A stretch of 64,000 nt of DNA from Flavobacteriaceae bacterium UBA6268 (GTDB lineage: Bacteria; Bacteroidota; Bacteroidia; Flavobacteriales; Flavobacteriaceae): positions 23,088-87,087 of the forward strand of contig DJVA01000018.1 in the NCBI GenBank assembly GCA_002440705.1, read 5' to 3'. The position numbers and the translations under genes were made by a program. A model generated the notes under the pieces. It made no database searches and was not told where the DNA came from. It saw nothing but the letters and a program-made list of their open reading frames with translations. Shown here piece after piece: positions 1 to 8,329 of this stretch. Positions within the stretch are counted from its first letter, which is position 1, and every line of letters starts with the position of its first letter.

Positions 1-83
1 GGCAAGTCACGGTGGATAGAATTGGGTATTCAAATATACTTTTTACAGAAAAGACAGCCCTCTATGAAATCATGGATATTTGA
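1..83 (+). CDS. C-terminal end of an unidentified protein (partial)
   Basis: Frame 3 (from base 3) is open from the left window edge to a TGA at 81-83 and reads as a plausible protein tail ending in YEIMDI. Codon use looks coding and the other two forward frames give less protein-like readings. The family cannot be recognised from about 26 residues. It would converge on the asparaginase gene that ends at 274. Confidence 0.4.
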   Translation, partial: QVTVDRIGYSNILFTEKTALYEIMDI

Positions 84-273
84 TACGATTAGGATATCCA
101 ACAGGCCCTAAAATAGAAAAGCCACCACAGATGTGATGACTTTTCGCCCCAAATTTGATTAACCCCCAATAGGGATTAACCTACTTATGTTCTACAAAGC
201 TATTAAAAAGTTGGACGTACAACCCACTTTTTTGATTATTTATGAAATAATTACGTGTTTTCACGTACGAATG
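84..273. other. Intergenic stretch between two converging genes
   Basis: No convincing gene is present. It holds a weak imperfect hairpin near 116-146 (AAAAG and CTTTT arms) and a short hairpin at 252-267 just past the stop of the minus-strand asparaginase gene. These may end transcription from either side. Confidence 0.4.
252..267 (-). terminator. Short hairpin after the asparaginase gene
   Basis: TACGTG and CACGTA form a six-base stem around a TTTT loop, a few bases past the stop codon of the minus-strand gene. There is no strong T-run, so termination is only a guess. Confidence 0.3.
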
Positions 274-1275
274 TTAACTTTTGTTAAAGTAGTCCGACGG
301 AATATTCTCGAAGGTGCCGTCTTGGATTTTAGACACTGAAAAGCCTTCGTGAATGCTGTAAAACCCAATATCGCCATTTTTGTTTACCGCCACGTAGCCT
401 ACCTGAAATTCCTTGAAATGGGGATTCTTCTTCACAATACGGCCGATGGCTTCTTCACAAGCTTCTTGCGGAGACTTTCCTTGCCGCATCAATTCCACGA
501 TCAAAAAGCTTCCCACGGTTTTCAATACTTCTTCCCCCAAACCAGTTGCGGTAGCACCGCCTACCTCATTGTCTATAAACAACCCCGATCCTATAATAGG
601 CGAATCCCCAACACGCCCAGCCATTTTGTAAGCCAAACCACTGGTAGTACAGCCTCCCGAGAGGTCGCCATTTTTGTCGATGGCCAGCATCCCTATGGTG
701 TCGTGGTTTTCGATGTTGATGATGGGTTGGTACTCCGACTTTATTTTCCATGCCTCCCAGGCTTTCTTGGAAGCTTCGGTTAGTAGGTTTTCCTTTTGGA
801 ATCCCTGAGATACTGCAAATTGTTCGGCACCCTTCCCGGCAAGGATCACGTGGGGCGTTTCTTCCATAACCTTTCGCGCCACCGAGATGGCATGCTTGAT
901 GTGCTGTAAATAAACCACCGCCCCATAATGGCCCTCCTTATTCATAATGCAAGCATCCAGGGTAACGTTACCATCGCGATCGGGAAGCCCTCCCAAGCCC
1001 ACGCTTTGCCCTTCGGCATTGGCTTCCTCTATACCACAACCTTGTTCCACGGCATCCAAAGCAGTTCCTTCTTTTTGAAGGACTTCCCAGGCTTTCTGGG
1101 TGGCGTCTTTCACATTCCAGGTAGCTACTACCAAGGGAATGGAATGCGGTGTTATTGGGATGGTGCCCTCTGAAGCCTTGTTGGTTTCATTTTCTTTACA
1201 GGCTAAGGCCGAAGCACCAGTTACCACGGCTAAACTACTTAAAGAAGTGCGTTGGATGAATTTTCTTCGTTTCAT
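274..1275 (-). CDS. Isoaspartyl peptidase/N4-(beta-GlcNAc)-asparaginase family lipoprotein
   Basis: This is an N-terminal nucleophile amidohydrolase of the glycosylasparaginase/L-asparaginase (T2) family. The precursor cleaves itself so that a threonine becomes the N-terminal nucleophile. The HDTIG motif puts that residue at Thr193, and the conserved GLGGLPD segment lies at about 94-100. The N-terminus has a twin-arginine start (KRRKFIQ), a hydrophobic stretch and a lipobox ending at Cys26, so export by Tat and lipid anchoring are likely. The 333-residue length fits the family. It is read alone, divergent from the phosphoesterase at 1382. Whether it acts on glycoasparagine, isoaspartyl peptides or asparagine cannot be told from sequence. 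Confidence 0.92.
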   Translation of the reverse strand: MKRRKFIQRTSLSSLAVVTGASALACKENETNKASEGTIPITPHSIPLVVATWNVKDATQKAWEVLQKEGTALDAVEQGCGIEEANAEGQSVGLGGLPDRDGNVTLDACIMNKEGHYGAVVYLQHIKHAISVARKVMEETPHVILAGKGAEQFAVSQGFQKENLLTEASKKAWEAWKIKSEYQPIINIENHDTIGMLAIDKNGDLSGGCTTSGLAYKMAGRVGDSPIIGSGLFIDNEVGGATATGLGEEVLKTVGSFLIVELMRQGKSPQEACEEAIGRIVKKNPHFKEFQVGYVAVNKNGDIGFYSIHEGFSVSKIQDGTFENIPSDYFNKS

Positions 1276-1353
1276 AATAAGGAGAATTGGAAGGAAAGGT
1301 ACAAAAACGCGTTAAAAAAAAGTGAATTGCCCCGTAGCTTGCCTTCAGCCCGT

Positions 1354-1361
1354 TATCTTTG
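1354..1361 (+). promoter_or_regulatory. Bacteroidota -7 box TATCTTTG
   Basis: TATCTTTG matches the TAnnTTTG consensus and lies 20 bases before the ATG at 1382. Transcription would start near 1367, giving a very short leader. No well-spaced TTG upstream box is evident. Confidence 0.5.
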
Positions 1362-1381
1362 ATGTTCCAAAAAAACACTTC

Positions 1382-2611
1382 ATGCTGCGTTGGATCATTT
1401 TCATTAGTTTTTACTTGCTTATCGACCTGTATGCCTTTCAGGCCATACGTACCTTAACCAAAAACCAATGGGTTCATTGGGGGTATTTTGTGGTTTCCAT
1501 AGGGCTTTTGGCCTTGTTCGTTTATCAAATAGCCGGGGGGCTTCACCACAGGCAGATGACCCCATTCCGCATGTATGTTTTTGGGTTTTTCCTCACTTTC
1601 TTTATCCCAAAACTAATACTCATCCTTTTCTTGTTTGGGGAAGATTTGGTACGTACCGGCGTTGGTTTGTTCTCCAAACTGGCTGGAAGCGACGAAGGAT
1701 TTTATTGGCCCCAACGGCGAAAATTTTTGAGCACCTTGGCCTTAGGGGTCGCCGCAGTACCTTTTGCTTCTTTGCTGTATGGAATGTATCGTGGAAAATA
1801 CAATTATCAAGTCTTGAAGTATGCCCTAGAGTTTGAGGATCTGCCCGAGGCCTTCGACGGGTATACCATTACACAAATAAGCGACATCCACAGCGGTAGT
1901 TTTGACAATGAAAAAAAGGTTTCTTACGGGATCGACCTCATCAATCAACAGCAAAGTGATGTCATACTCTTTACTGGCGATCTGGTCAACAACCGGGCCG
2001 ATGAAATGGATGCTTGGCAAAAACATTTTGCAACACTTACGGCACCCGATGGCGTTTTTTCGGTATTGGGCAATCACGATTATGGCGATTACCTCGATTG
2101 GCCCAGTGAAGCGGCAAAAAGAGAAAACCTAAATAGGCTTAAGGAACTTCAGCAAGAGATGGGCTGGAAACTGCTGCTGAATGAACATACTACCCTTTCC
2201 CGAAACGGACAAAGCATCAAACTGATTGGGGTTGAAAACTGGGGAGCAGGAGGGTTCAAGAAGGCTGGCGATTTGGATAAGGCCTGTGAGGGAGTGCCAA
2301 AGGAGGCGTTCAAAATATTAATGAGCCACGATCCCTCGCATTGGACCGAAAAAGTAAAGCAGGACGATCGAAACGTTCAACTTACCCTTTCTGGACATAC
2401 CCACGGGATGCAATTTGGGATAGAGGTGCCAGGCTGGTTCAAGTGGAGCCCCGTAAAATACCGCTATGAAAATTGGGCTGGGATCTATGAAAACGTGGGG
2501 AGGTACCTTAATGTGAACCGTGGATTTGGGTTTCTGGGATATCCCGGACGGGTAGGGATTTGGCCGGAGGTCACCGTCATTCAATTGAAAAAAACCCGAA
2601 ATAGCACATAA
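1382..2611 (+). CDS. Membrane-anchored metallophosphoesterase, YkuE-like
   Basis: A 409-residue protein with several N-terminal membrane helices followed by a calcineurin-like phosphoesterase domain. Metal-binding motifs appear in the usual order: DIHSG, GDLVNN, GNHDYG, MSHDP and GHTHG. The catalytic domain probably faces the periplasm, where YkuE-type enzymes are thought to act on phosphodiesters or lipid-linked substrates; the substrate is unknown. An upstream GTG at 1322 would add 20 residues of unconvincing sequence that lie before the promoter-like TATCTTTG at 1354, so the ATG at 1382 is preferred. It is read alone between a divergent asparaginase and a downstream thioredoxin-like gene. 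Confidence 0.88.
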   Translation: MLRWIIFISFYLLIDLYAFQAIRTLTKNQWVHWGYFVVSIGLLALFVYQIAGGLHHRQMTPFRMYVFGFFLTFFIPKLILILFLFGEDLVRTGVGLFSKLAGSDEGFYWPQRRKFLSTLALGVAAVPFASLLYGMYRGKYNYQVLKYALEFEDLPEAFDGYTITQISDIHSGSFDNEKKVSYGIDLINQQQSDVILFTGDLVNNRADEMDAWQKHFATLTAPDGVFSVLGNHDYGDYLDWPSEAAKRENLNRLKELQQEMGWKLLLNEHTTLSRNGQSIKLIGVENWGAGGFKKAGDLDKACEGVPKEAFKILMSHDPSHWTEKVKQDDRNVQLTLSGHTHGMQFGIEVPGWFKWSPVKYRYENWAGIYENVGRYLNVNRGFGFLGYPGRVGIWPEVTVIQLKKTRNST

Positions 2612-2625
2612 TTTCGCGGAAATGT

Positions 2626-2633
2626 TATATTTG
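2626..2633 (+). promoter_or_regulatory. Bacteroidota -7 box TATATTTG
   Basis: TATATTTG fits the TAnnTTTG consensus and ends 31 bases before the ATG of the thioredoxin-fold gene at 2665. It falls in the short gap after the phosphoesterase stop, which suggests a separate promoter. Confidence 0.55.
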
Positions 2634-2664
2634 TATTGAGCATTTGTTAAACCAATTCCAATTT

Positions 2665-2961
2665 ATGTCAAAATTTGGTGAATTAATTGAAACCAACGTA
2701 CCGGTGCTCTTGGATTTCTATGCGGAATGGGATCAGGCATGTTCCGACATGCACCCCGTGTTGCGGGACGTTGCAGCTGCTTTGGGGGATAAAGCTAGGG
2801 TGATTAAAATTGACATTGAAAAAAACAAGGAACTTTCTGAAGCCCTGCGGGTGAAAGGATTGCCTACCTTGATGATCTACAAAGATGGCGAGATGAAATG
2901 GCGCCAAAGTGGGGAACAGGATGCCAATACTTTGATTGGTTTGGTGAAGGAGTTCCTCTAA
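2665..2961 (+). CDS. Thioredoxin-fold protein lacking the CxxC active site
   Basis: A 98-residue single-domain thioredoxin fold. The strand before the active site (LLDFYAEW) and the cis-proline loop (GLPTLMIY) are well kept, but where thioredoxin has WCGPC this protein has W22-D-Q-A-C26. The attacking cysteine is replaced by Asp23 and only the second cysteine remains. It therefore should not act as an ordinary dithiol reductase; a binding, chaperone-like or monothiol role is more likely. As I recall, related flavobacterial proteins also lack the motif, which points to a subfamily and not a recent mutation. The ATG at 2665 is chosen over an upstream in-frame codon at 2644 because it fits the family start. 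The stop overlaps the converging deacetylase gene. Confidence 0.85.
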   Translation: MSKFGELIETNVPVLLDFYAEWDQACSDMHPVLRDVAAALGDKARVIKIDIEKNKELSEALRVKGLPTLMIYKDGEMKWRQSGEQDANTLIGLVKEFL

Positions 2962-3578
2962 GCTACCCCCGAAACGTTCCATCCCTTTTCCCGGATGCTT
3001 TCCAAAACCCTGGGAAGCGCATAGCGAAGGTTTTTTTCTGCTTTCAAGCTGTCGTGGAACACAACAATACTTCCTGGCGAAAGGTGTTTTTGAACATTCT
3101 CCAAACATTGTTCTTCCGAAACCCCAGAATCCCAATCGTAACTCAAAATACTCCACATTACTATCGTATACCCTCTTTTTTGAATGCCTCGGGCCTGTGC
3201 TGCACGCATCTTGCCATAAGGAGGACGAAACCATTGCACAGGTTGATTGGTCGTACCTTCAAAAGCAACAACGTCCTTTAGATAAGCCTCCGTCTTGGTT
3301 TTGGTGCCCTTTAGGTGGTGATAGGTGTGATTGCCAAGGGTATGACCTTCATCAACAATCCTTTTGAACAGGTCTGGGTGTTTACGAACATTGTCGCCTA
3401 TACAAAAAAAGGTAGCCTTGGCATTGAAGCCCTTTAGTACATCCAAAACCCAAGGGGTCACCTCTGGGATAGGGCCATCATCGAAGGTAAGGTAAATGGT
3501 ATGGGAAGTTTTTGAAAACGCCCAAATTCGTTTGGGGTACCACCAACTAACAAATTTGGGCGTTTTAACTAGTTTCAT
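2958..3578 (-). CDS. Polysaccharide deacetylase (NodB homology domain)
   Basis: A 206-residue carbohydrate esterase family 4 protein with little outside the NodB domain. The motifs are: TFDDGP at 31-36 with catalytic and metal-binding aspartates 33 and 34; H84-TYH-H88 as the metal-binding histidine pair; RPPYG at 118-122; and a C-terminal HD near VFHDS. Such enzymes remove N- or O-acetyl groups from peptidoglycan or other polysaccharides. No clear signal peptide is seen, but the N-terminus has an aromatic, basic stretch (WWYPKRIW), so location is uncertain. It lies six bases after the DUF2723 gene and may share its transcript. Its TAG overlaps the TAA of the thioredoxin-like gene. Confidence 0.9.
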   Translation of the reverse strand: MKLVKTPKFVSWWYPKRIWAFSKTSHTIYLTFDDGPIPEVTPWVLDVLKGFNAKATFFCIGDNVRKHPDLFKRIVDEGHTLGNHTYHHLKGTKTKTEAYLKDVVAFEGTTNQPVQWFRPPYGKMRAAQARGIQKRGYTIVMWSILSYDWDSGVSEEQCLENVQKHLSPGSIVVFHDSLKAEKNLRYALPRVLESIREKGWNVSGVA

Positions 3579-3584
3579 GAAATC

Positions 3585-6500
3585 TTAATCAGACAAGGAA
3601 TCGGTAAGGTTCAACAAGGAATCCAAAGCCTGGGCCCGCTTTTCTTTTTGCAAAAACTCCTCGTCGATGTCCATTCCCAAACGGGCAAACATCCCTCTGA
3701 AAGGCTGTAGGAAGTTCTTGAATTTTTCTTTTTCCTTTTGGTAGTACTCTTTGGTGTCGTACACATAAACAACCTCGACCAAACTTTCATATTGATTGAG
3801 CTTGGAGTAGATTTCCTCTAGGTTATCCAATTGTTCGGAAAGGCTCATACGGCCATAAAAGGCGGCGTATTCGGCGTAAATCTTGGAAGTTTCCTCATAC
3901 ACCTTGCGTGCTTTCTCGGTTTTTTCAATTTCGTAATAATTTTGGATGAAAGGCTCCAAAAGGGTATAATATTCAAAATACTTGACGGGCATTTTTTCCA
4001 TGGCGAGGTCCATCACCTTTTCTGCTTTATCAATTTTTCCCTCTTCAATGAGCTTTTCGGCCAAACGGGCCAAATTGCTTCGGTAGGTAATGCCGTTCCT
4101 ACGGGTTTCGGTATCATGGTAAATTTCGTCGCTTCCACTGTTCCCCCAATCCCATTTCATAACGATGTCGTACATCTTATCGGCATCAATACGTCCCATA
4201 TCAAAAGGATTTCTTTTATCTACCGGTGTTTTAATGGGCACCAATTTGTACACCACTCCTTCCAACTGGAGGTAATCCTTCATCCAGAGGTAGTCATCGT
4301 CGCCAAAAGCCCCTCCACTGAAATAAATGGGGCGCTCCCAATGGTTGTTGGCAATGATGTCCAGCATCAATATGCGGTTTTTATAAATGTAATCTCCTTT
4401 TAGGTTGATGTCTATGTAAGGGACAATTTTGTCCGCATCCTTTTCAGCAACGATGCCATTTTTGAGCACCGCTTCCTTGTCTACGGGAATGCGGATGGTT
4501 TTTGACGGAAACGAATTGAGGAACTGTCCGCTGTTCAATTCTACTTTGTATTTCGAATTTTCACTCGCTACCCAATTCATCCAGGTGTTGACATCCAAGG
4601 TGTCCTTGGTGGTTTCCTGATAAGCAATCACATCCCGTACCCCATAGCGGTATTGCTCGTGTGTGAGTTGTGAAGGAATCGGATCGCTGTCAAAAGCCTT
4701 TTTCTTCATATCGTCGATGTACCAATCGGTTTGAAACAGACTGGTATTGACCACCCGTACATCCTGCCGGTAATGCTCCACATTTTGCTGGTACCAGAGA
4801 GCAAAGGTGTCATTGTCTCCAATGGTGAACAGGATGGCATCGGGACCACAGGAATCCAGATACATTTTCCCCATCGAGGCAGCAGTGTACTTGCCGCTGC
4901 GGTCATGGTCGTCCCAGTTTTGGGAGGCCATGAGTATTGGCACCGACAGGAGGGTCACAGAGAGCACTAAGGGGAGTGCTATTTTGGGCTTTAAATAGTC
5001 CTTCAACAATTCGTAGAGCGCATACACCCCAAAGCCAATCCATAGGGCAAATACGTAGAAGGAACCTACAACAGCGTAATCGCGTTCCCTGGGTTCGTAA
5101 GGCCGCTCATTGAGGTATACTTTCAAGGCCAATCCGGTAAACAAGAAGAGTACCATCAATACCCAAAAGCTTTTTTTGTCGTTTTTGGCATGAAACACCA
5201 ATCCTAGGATGCCCAATAGCAGTGGCAGAAAATAATAAGTGTTTCGCGCTTTGTTATTGGCCAGTTCCGAAGGCAGGTCGTCTTGGGGCCCCAACCGCAA
5301 GTTGTCCACCCATTGGATGCCACTAATCCAATTGCCATTCAAATTACCACCTTGCCCTTGAATGTCGTTTTGCCTACCCACAAAATTCCACATAAAATAC
5401 CGCCAATACATATAACTGAATTGGTGCACGAACATAAACTTCATGTTTTGGAGGAAGGAAGGTTTTTTAATATCCAAAAACGGGCCGAAACGCTTCAGGA
5501 AATCGTCGTATTCGTCCCCATCCACCAGGCCATTGGCGTGGGCTTCCTTGAACTTGGACACTTCCTCTACCAAACGTTCCTCGCCACGGTACTCCCTTTT
5601 GATGCCAAACTCCAGGCCGTTGGTGAATTTAAGGTAATTGGCATCGTGATCGGTGCTCCACATTCTGGGGAGGAATGCTTTTTGTGCATCGTCCAGGTTC
5701 TGTACCGCATTTTCCCATTCGTTCACGATAACGTATTTGCCCGTAGCCTCATCCTTTTCGTACTTAGGCTTGTCGTCCTTGTAAGGATTTTGGGGGTCCA
5801 AACCCGCATAGGTTTCTGTAAATTGGGGGCCATAAAACAGGTGCGTCTCCGGGTATTGCTCCCTATTGTAATAGGCCAAAAGTTCCCGGGCGTTGTTGGG
5901 GTTGTTTTCATTGATCACCGTTCCGGCATTGGCCCTAATGGGCAACATCAACCAACTGGAAAAACCAATAAAGATGAACAGAATGCATAGGATAAGCGTG
6001 TTTGCTTCGCCATACCCCTTTTTACGTGTGAATTTCAACCCGAAATAAAATAAGGCAATAAACAATACCCCTGCAAAAATGGTCCCGGAGTTAAAGGGCA
6101 GTCGCAGCGTATTGACGAAAAACAGTTCCGACCCACTAAAGAACTTCATGGTCATGGGCAGCAATAACTTGAAGATAAACAACAAGATGGCGACCACCAC
6201 CACATTGGCAATGAGGAAGGTTTTAAGGGTAACGGTCTCGTATTTTTTAAAAAAGTAAAGAAACCCAATGGCGGGGATGGTCAACAAAGCCATAAAGTGT
6301 ACCCCAAAGGAAAGCCCTACAATGAATGCGATAAGGATGAGCCATCGGTCGCCACGAGGGGTGAACATTTCCCGCTCCCAACGCAGTCCGCAATAAAACA
6401 TGATGGACATGAGGCAGGCAGCCGAGGCGTATACTTCGGCTTCCACGGCCGAAAACCAAAAACTATCCGAAAACGTAAAAGCCAACGAACCTACAGCAGC

Positions 6501-6872
6501 ACTACCTAAGATGGCGATGGCGGAGGTCTTATGGATTTCGGTGTGCTTGGACACCACGTTGGTCATCAAGATGGTAAGCGACCAAAACATGAACAGGATG
6601 GTAAAGGCACTGGCAAAGACCGACATCAAGTTGATGGTGAGTGCAATGCTGGATTGGCTCATGGCAAAGATGGAAAAGAAAGCACCCAAAAGCTGGTACA
6701 ACGGTGCTCCCGGGGGGTGGCCTACTTCCAGGTTGCTGGCCGTGGTAATGTATTCGCCGGCATCCCAAAAGCTTACGGTAGGTTCAACGGTAGACCAGTA
6801 AGTAAAAAGTGCAATGGCGAACACCAACCAACCGGTAATTTTGTTCCATTTTGAAAAATTGAAATCGGCCAT
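3585..6872 (-). CDS. DUF2723 family multi-spanning membrane protein
   Basis: A 1095-residue protein of the DUF2723 family, common in Bacteroidota and likened to GT-C glycosyltransferases (protein O-mannosyltransferase-like). The N-terminal half has about ten hydrophobic helices. An early acidic segment (FWDAGEYI) resembles the first-loop aspartate motif of GT-C enzymes. A second membrane block is followed by a soluble part and a C-terminal helical region (LAEKLIEEGKIDKAEKVMD), which looks TPR-like. A role in protein or envelope glycosylation is inferred, not shown. The ATG at 6872 (MADFNFSKW) is preferred to one 12 codons upstream because the family starts there. A deacetylase follows directly. 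Confidence 0.85.
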   Translation of the reverse strand: MADFNFSKWNKITGWLVFAIALFTYWSTVEPTVSFWDAGEYITTASNLEVGHPPGAPLYQLLGAFFSIFAMSQSSIALTINLMSVFASAFTILFMFWSLTILMTNVVSKHTEIHKTSAIAILGSAAVGSLAFTFSDSFWFSAVEAEVYASAACLMSIMFYCGLRWEREMFTPRGDRWLILIAFIVGLSFGVHFMALLTIPAIGFLYFFKKYETVTLKTFLIANVVVVAILLFIFKLLLPMTMKFFSGSELFFVNTLRLPFNSGTIFAGVLFIALFYFGLKFTRKKGYGEANTLILCILFIFIGFSSWLMLPIRANAGTVINENNPNNARELLAYYNREQYPETHLFYGPQFTETYAGLDPQNPYKDDKPKYEKDEATGKYVIVNEWENAVQNLDDAQKAFLPRMWSTDHDANYLKFTNGLEFGIKREYRGEERLVEEVSKFKEAHANGLVDGDEYDDFLKRFGPFLDIKKPSFLQNMKFMFVHQFSYMYWRYFMWNFVGRQNDIQGQGGNLNGNWISGIQWVDNLRLGPQDDLPSELANNKARNTYYFLPLLLGILGLVFHAKNDKKSFWVLMVLFLFTGLALKVYLNERPYEPRERDYAVVGSFYVFALWIGFGVYALYELLKDYLKPKIALPLVLSVTLLSVPILMASQNWDDHDRSGKYTAASMGKMYLDSCGPDAILFTIGDNDTFALWYQQNVEHYRQDVRVVNTSLFQTDWYIDDMKKKAFDSDPIPSQLTHEQYRYGVRDVIAYQETTKDTLDVNTWMNWVASENSKYKVELNSGQFLNSFPSKTIRIPVDKEAVLKNGIVAEKDADKIVPYIDINLKGDYIYKNRILMLDIIANNHWERPIYFSGGAFGDDDYLWMKDYLQLEGVVYKLVPIKTPVDKRNPFDMGRIDADKMYDIVMKWDWGNSGSDEIYHDTETRRNGITYRSNLARLAEKLIEEGKIDKAEKVMDLAMEKMPVKYFEYYTLLEPFIQNYYEIEKTEKARKVYEETSKIYAEYAAFYGRMSLSEQLDNLEEIYSKLNQYESLVEVVYVYDTKEYYQKEKEKFKNFLQPFRGMFARLGMDIDEEFLQKEKRAQALDSLLNLTDSLSD

Positions 6873-6978
6873 GAAGTTAACATCTATTGGTTGGGGCGAA
6901 TTTAACAATAATAAATTTAGGGGGCTGATAAAAAAATGCTAACGCTTTGAGAAGGCATATATTTTCTAAAAAATTTAT

Positions 6979-7008
6979 TTGCGCAACCCAAAGTTTGTGC
7001 TAAATTTG
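6979..7008 (+). promoter_or_regulatory. Promoter of tRNA-Gln (TTG-19-TAAATTTG)
   Basis: TTG at 6979-6981, a 19-base spacer and TAAATTTG at 7001-7008 form a near-ideal Bacteroidota sigma-A promoter. Transcription would start near 7014, about 12 bases before the tRNA. Confidence 0.8.
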
Positions 7009-7025
7009 CGCCCACATTGTGGTAT

Positions 7026-7098
7026 TGGCCCATGGTGTAACTGGCAACACGTCTGATTTTGGTTCAGAAGAGTCTAGGTTCGAGCCCTAGTGGGCCAA
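7026..7098 (+). tRNA. tRNA-Gln (anticodon TTG)
   Basis: A full cloverleaf can be drawn. The acceptor arms TGGCCCA and TGGGCCA pair over seven bases. The anticodon stem TCTGA/TCAGA encloses TTTTGGT, giving TTG, which reads CAA. The T arm has TTCGAGC. No CCA is encoded, as usual for this phylum. It has its own promoter and is followed by a terminator. Confidence 0.95.
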
Positions 7099-7112
7099 CA
7101 AAAATTTGCAAG

Positions 7113-7144
7113 AGTCCTAAGGTTTTCGCTTAGGGCTTTTTTTT
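7113..7144 (+). terminator. Terminator of tRNA-Gln
   Basis: AGTCCTAAG pairs with CTTAGGGCT (one G-T pair) and is followed by eight T residues. Confidence 0.8.
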
Positions 7145-7161
7145 CAGGTCTTTATTGGTAT

Positions 7162-7239
7162 AACGGGCGCTCACCGCAAGCGCGGCAGGCTGGCCCCTTC
7201 GCTAAATAGGTCCACCGGACATTTTCTTGACACTCGGCC
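7162..7239 (-). repeat. Palindromic repeat family B, copy 1 (degenerate)
   Basis: Read on the minus strand, this copy has the order seen in the copies at 12.3-13.4 kb: a GTCC-GGT-GGAC hairpin, then the box TTAGCGAAGGGGCCAG, then a GC-rich inverted segment. The outer hairpin arms no longer pair, so this copy is the most eroded. It fills the gap between tRNA-Gln and the gene at 7305. Confidence 0.65.
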
Positions 7240-7257
7240 AAGCTAGTAGCTAACAAA

Positions 7258-7284
7258 AACCCAACCTGAAAGGTTGGGTTTTTT
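7258..7284. terminator. Bidirectional terminator
   Basis: AACCCAACC and GGTTGGGTT form a perfect nine-base stem with a five-base loop. There is a T-run on the plus side and, read in reverse, TTTTTG on the minus side. It ends the minus-strand gene at 7305. Confidence 0.8.
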
Positions 7285-7304
7285 GCTTCATTTCTTCTTG
7301 GTTC

Positions 7305-7769
7305 CTACATCTTAGTCACCGAAATCATGTTCACCTTCACGGGGCAACCTTCCGGTACGTCACATACTTTCTGGATGAAATCGTACTGCAATGTTTCCCC
7401 AGCCACGTTGATATTAAACCCTGTAGCCGTCGGGATGACTTCCACCGTATCATCGCTGATGGCCTGATAGGTGAGGGTAAAAGCATTGTCGTACAAAGGG
7501 TCCCCATCGCTATCCACCATGATGGTCGTGATCACGTTCGCTCGATCCTTCAACCGGGTTTCTTCTTTCTTGGACAGGTTGTCCATTTTCACATACCCGG
7601 TCGATTTGGTGCTTACTTTCACTTCGTAATCGATGGTTCCTTTTTCACTTTTCACGGAAAACTTGTTGACTTTGGTTTCCTGAACGGTTTGTTTGTTGGC
7701 CTCTTGGGCACTCATTCCGGTAAACAGGATCAGGGCAAAGGCGGCATAAAAAAATTTGATGGTTTTCAT
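7305..7769 (-). CDS. Secreted protein of unknown function
   Basis: A 154-residue protein with a clear signal peptide (basic start, then FFYAAFALILFTG, likely cut after MSA). The mature part is hydrophilic and probably beta-rich, with two cysteines in a VCDVPEGCP loop that could form a disulfide in the periplasm. No family is recognised. It lies seven bases after the 68-residue gene at 7777-7983 and is likely the last gene of the YtxH/holin-like operon. A strong hairpin terminator follows it. Confidence 0.75.
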   Translation of the reverse strand: MKTIKFFYAAFALILFTGMSAQEANKQTVQETKVNKFSVKSEKGTIDYEVKVSTKSTGYVKMDNLSKKEETRLKDRANVITTIMVDSDGDPLYDNAFTLTYQAISDDTVEVIPTATGFNINVAGETLQYDFIQKVCDVPEGCPVKVNMISVTKM

Positions 7770-7776
7770 AGTTTCT

Positions 7777-7983
7777 CTATTTAGTTAAACGTTTTATTAA
7801 GTATTGCACTCCAATTTTGGAGACAGTCTTTACAAGGGTTGAGGTCAGTACGCTGCGGGCCCAATGCTGTTTCAGAAGCAAACCATGTTGCCTGATTTGC
7901 TCCCTGGAAATTTGGCGCTCGAGGTCTTTCTTTTTCAGTTCCAGTTCAATCTCACGCAGCGATTGAAATTGTCTTGGGTCCAT
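7777..7983 (-). CDS. Small coiled-coil protein, DUF6327-like
   Basis: A 68-residue protein: a charged helical first half (LREIELELKKKDLERQ) likely to form a coiled coil, then an amphipathic basic tail. Small proteins of this kind follow the holin-like gene in many flavobacterial YtxH operons and are called DUF6327; I place it there from pattern and position only. It begins one base past the stop of the holin-like gene, so translation is probably coupled. Confidence 0.7.
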   Translation of the reverse strand: MDPRQFQSLREIELELKKKDLERQISREQIRQHGLLLKQHWARSVLTSTLVKTVSKIGVQYLIKRLTK

Positions 7984-7984
7984 G

Positions 7985-8317
7985 TTAAAAGTATTTGGCA
8001 GCCATTTTCTGGATGACGTACCGTTCTACCTTTCGACGCAGCAGGAAGACAACCAAGGTAAGCAGCAGGTAAAAAGCACCTACTACCAGAAAGCCCAAGG
8101 CCATGCTATCCAAAAGGCTGCCCAACCAAAAGGCGATGCCAATCGATACAAACGATAGCGCCAACAAGCCAACCACTCCAACAAGGGTTTTGTTGGCCGT
8201 ACTGCTGGTGAAGGATACGGCCTGGTAAAACAATTTCAACCTGGCGTGTTCGTATTCCTCCACCACGTACTTTTGGGTAAGGTGGCCCATTTCCTTAAGG
8301 GTTTCTTGGGTGGTCAT
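7985..8317 (-). CDS. Phage-holin-family (Holin-X/YqjE-like) membrane protein
   Basis: A 110-residue protein with a cytoplasmic helical start, two central membrane helices (about residues 44-66 and 72-93) and a basic tail. This is the layout of the putative Holin-X superfamily (PF07332), which despite its name is a bacterial membrane protein often found beside YtxH proteins and linked to envelope stress. It is the second gene of the operon starting at 8659. No phage genes are nearby, so a lysis role is unlikely. Confidence 0.8.
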   Translation of the reverse strand: MTTQETLKEMGHLTQKYVVEEYEHARLKLFYQAVSFTSSTANKTLVGVVGLLALSFVSIGIAFWLGSLLDSMALGFLVVGAFYLLLTLVVFLLRRKVERYVIQKMAAKYF

Positions 8318-8329
8318 TCGTTTGGGTTT

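Noticed and set aside
1322..1381. Upstream GTG start of the metallophosphoesterase
   Set aside because: The added residues do not look like a membrane-protein start and lie upstream of the promoter-like TATCTTTG at 1354.
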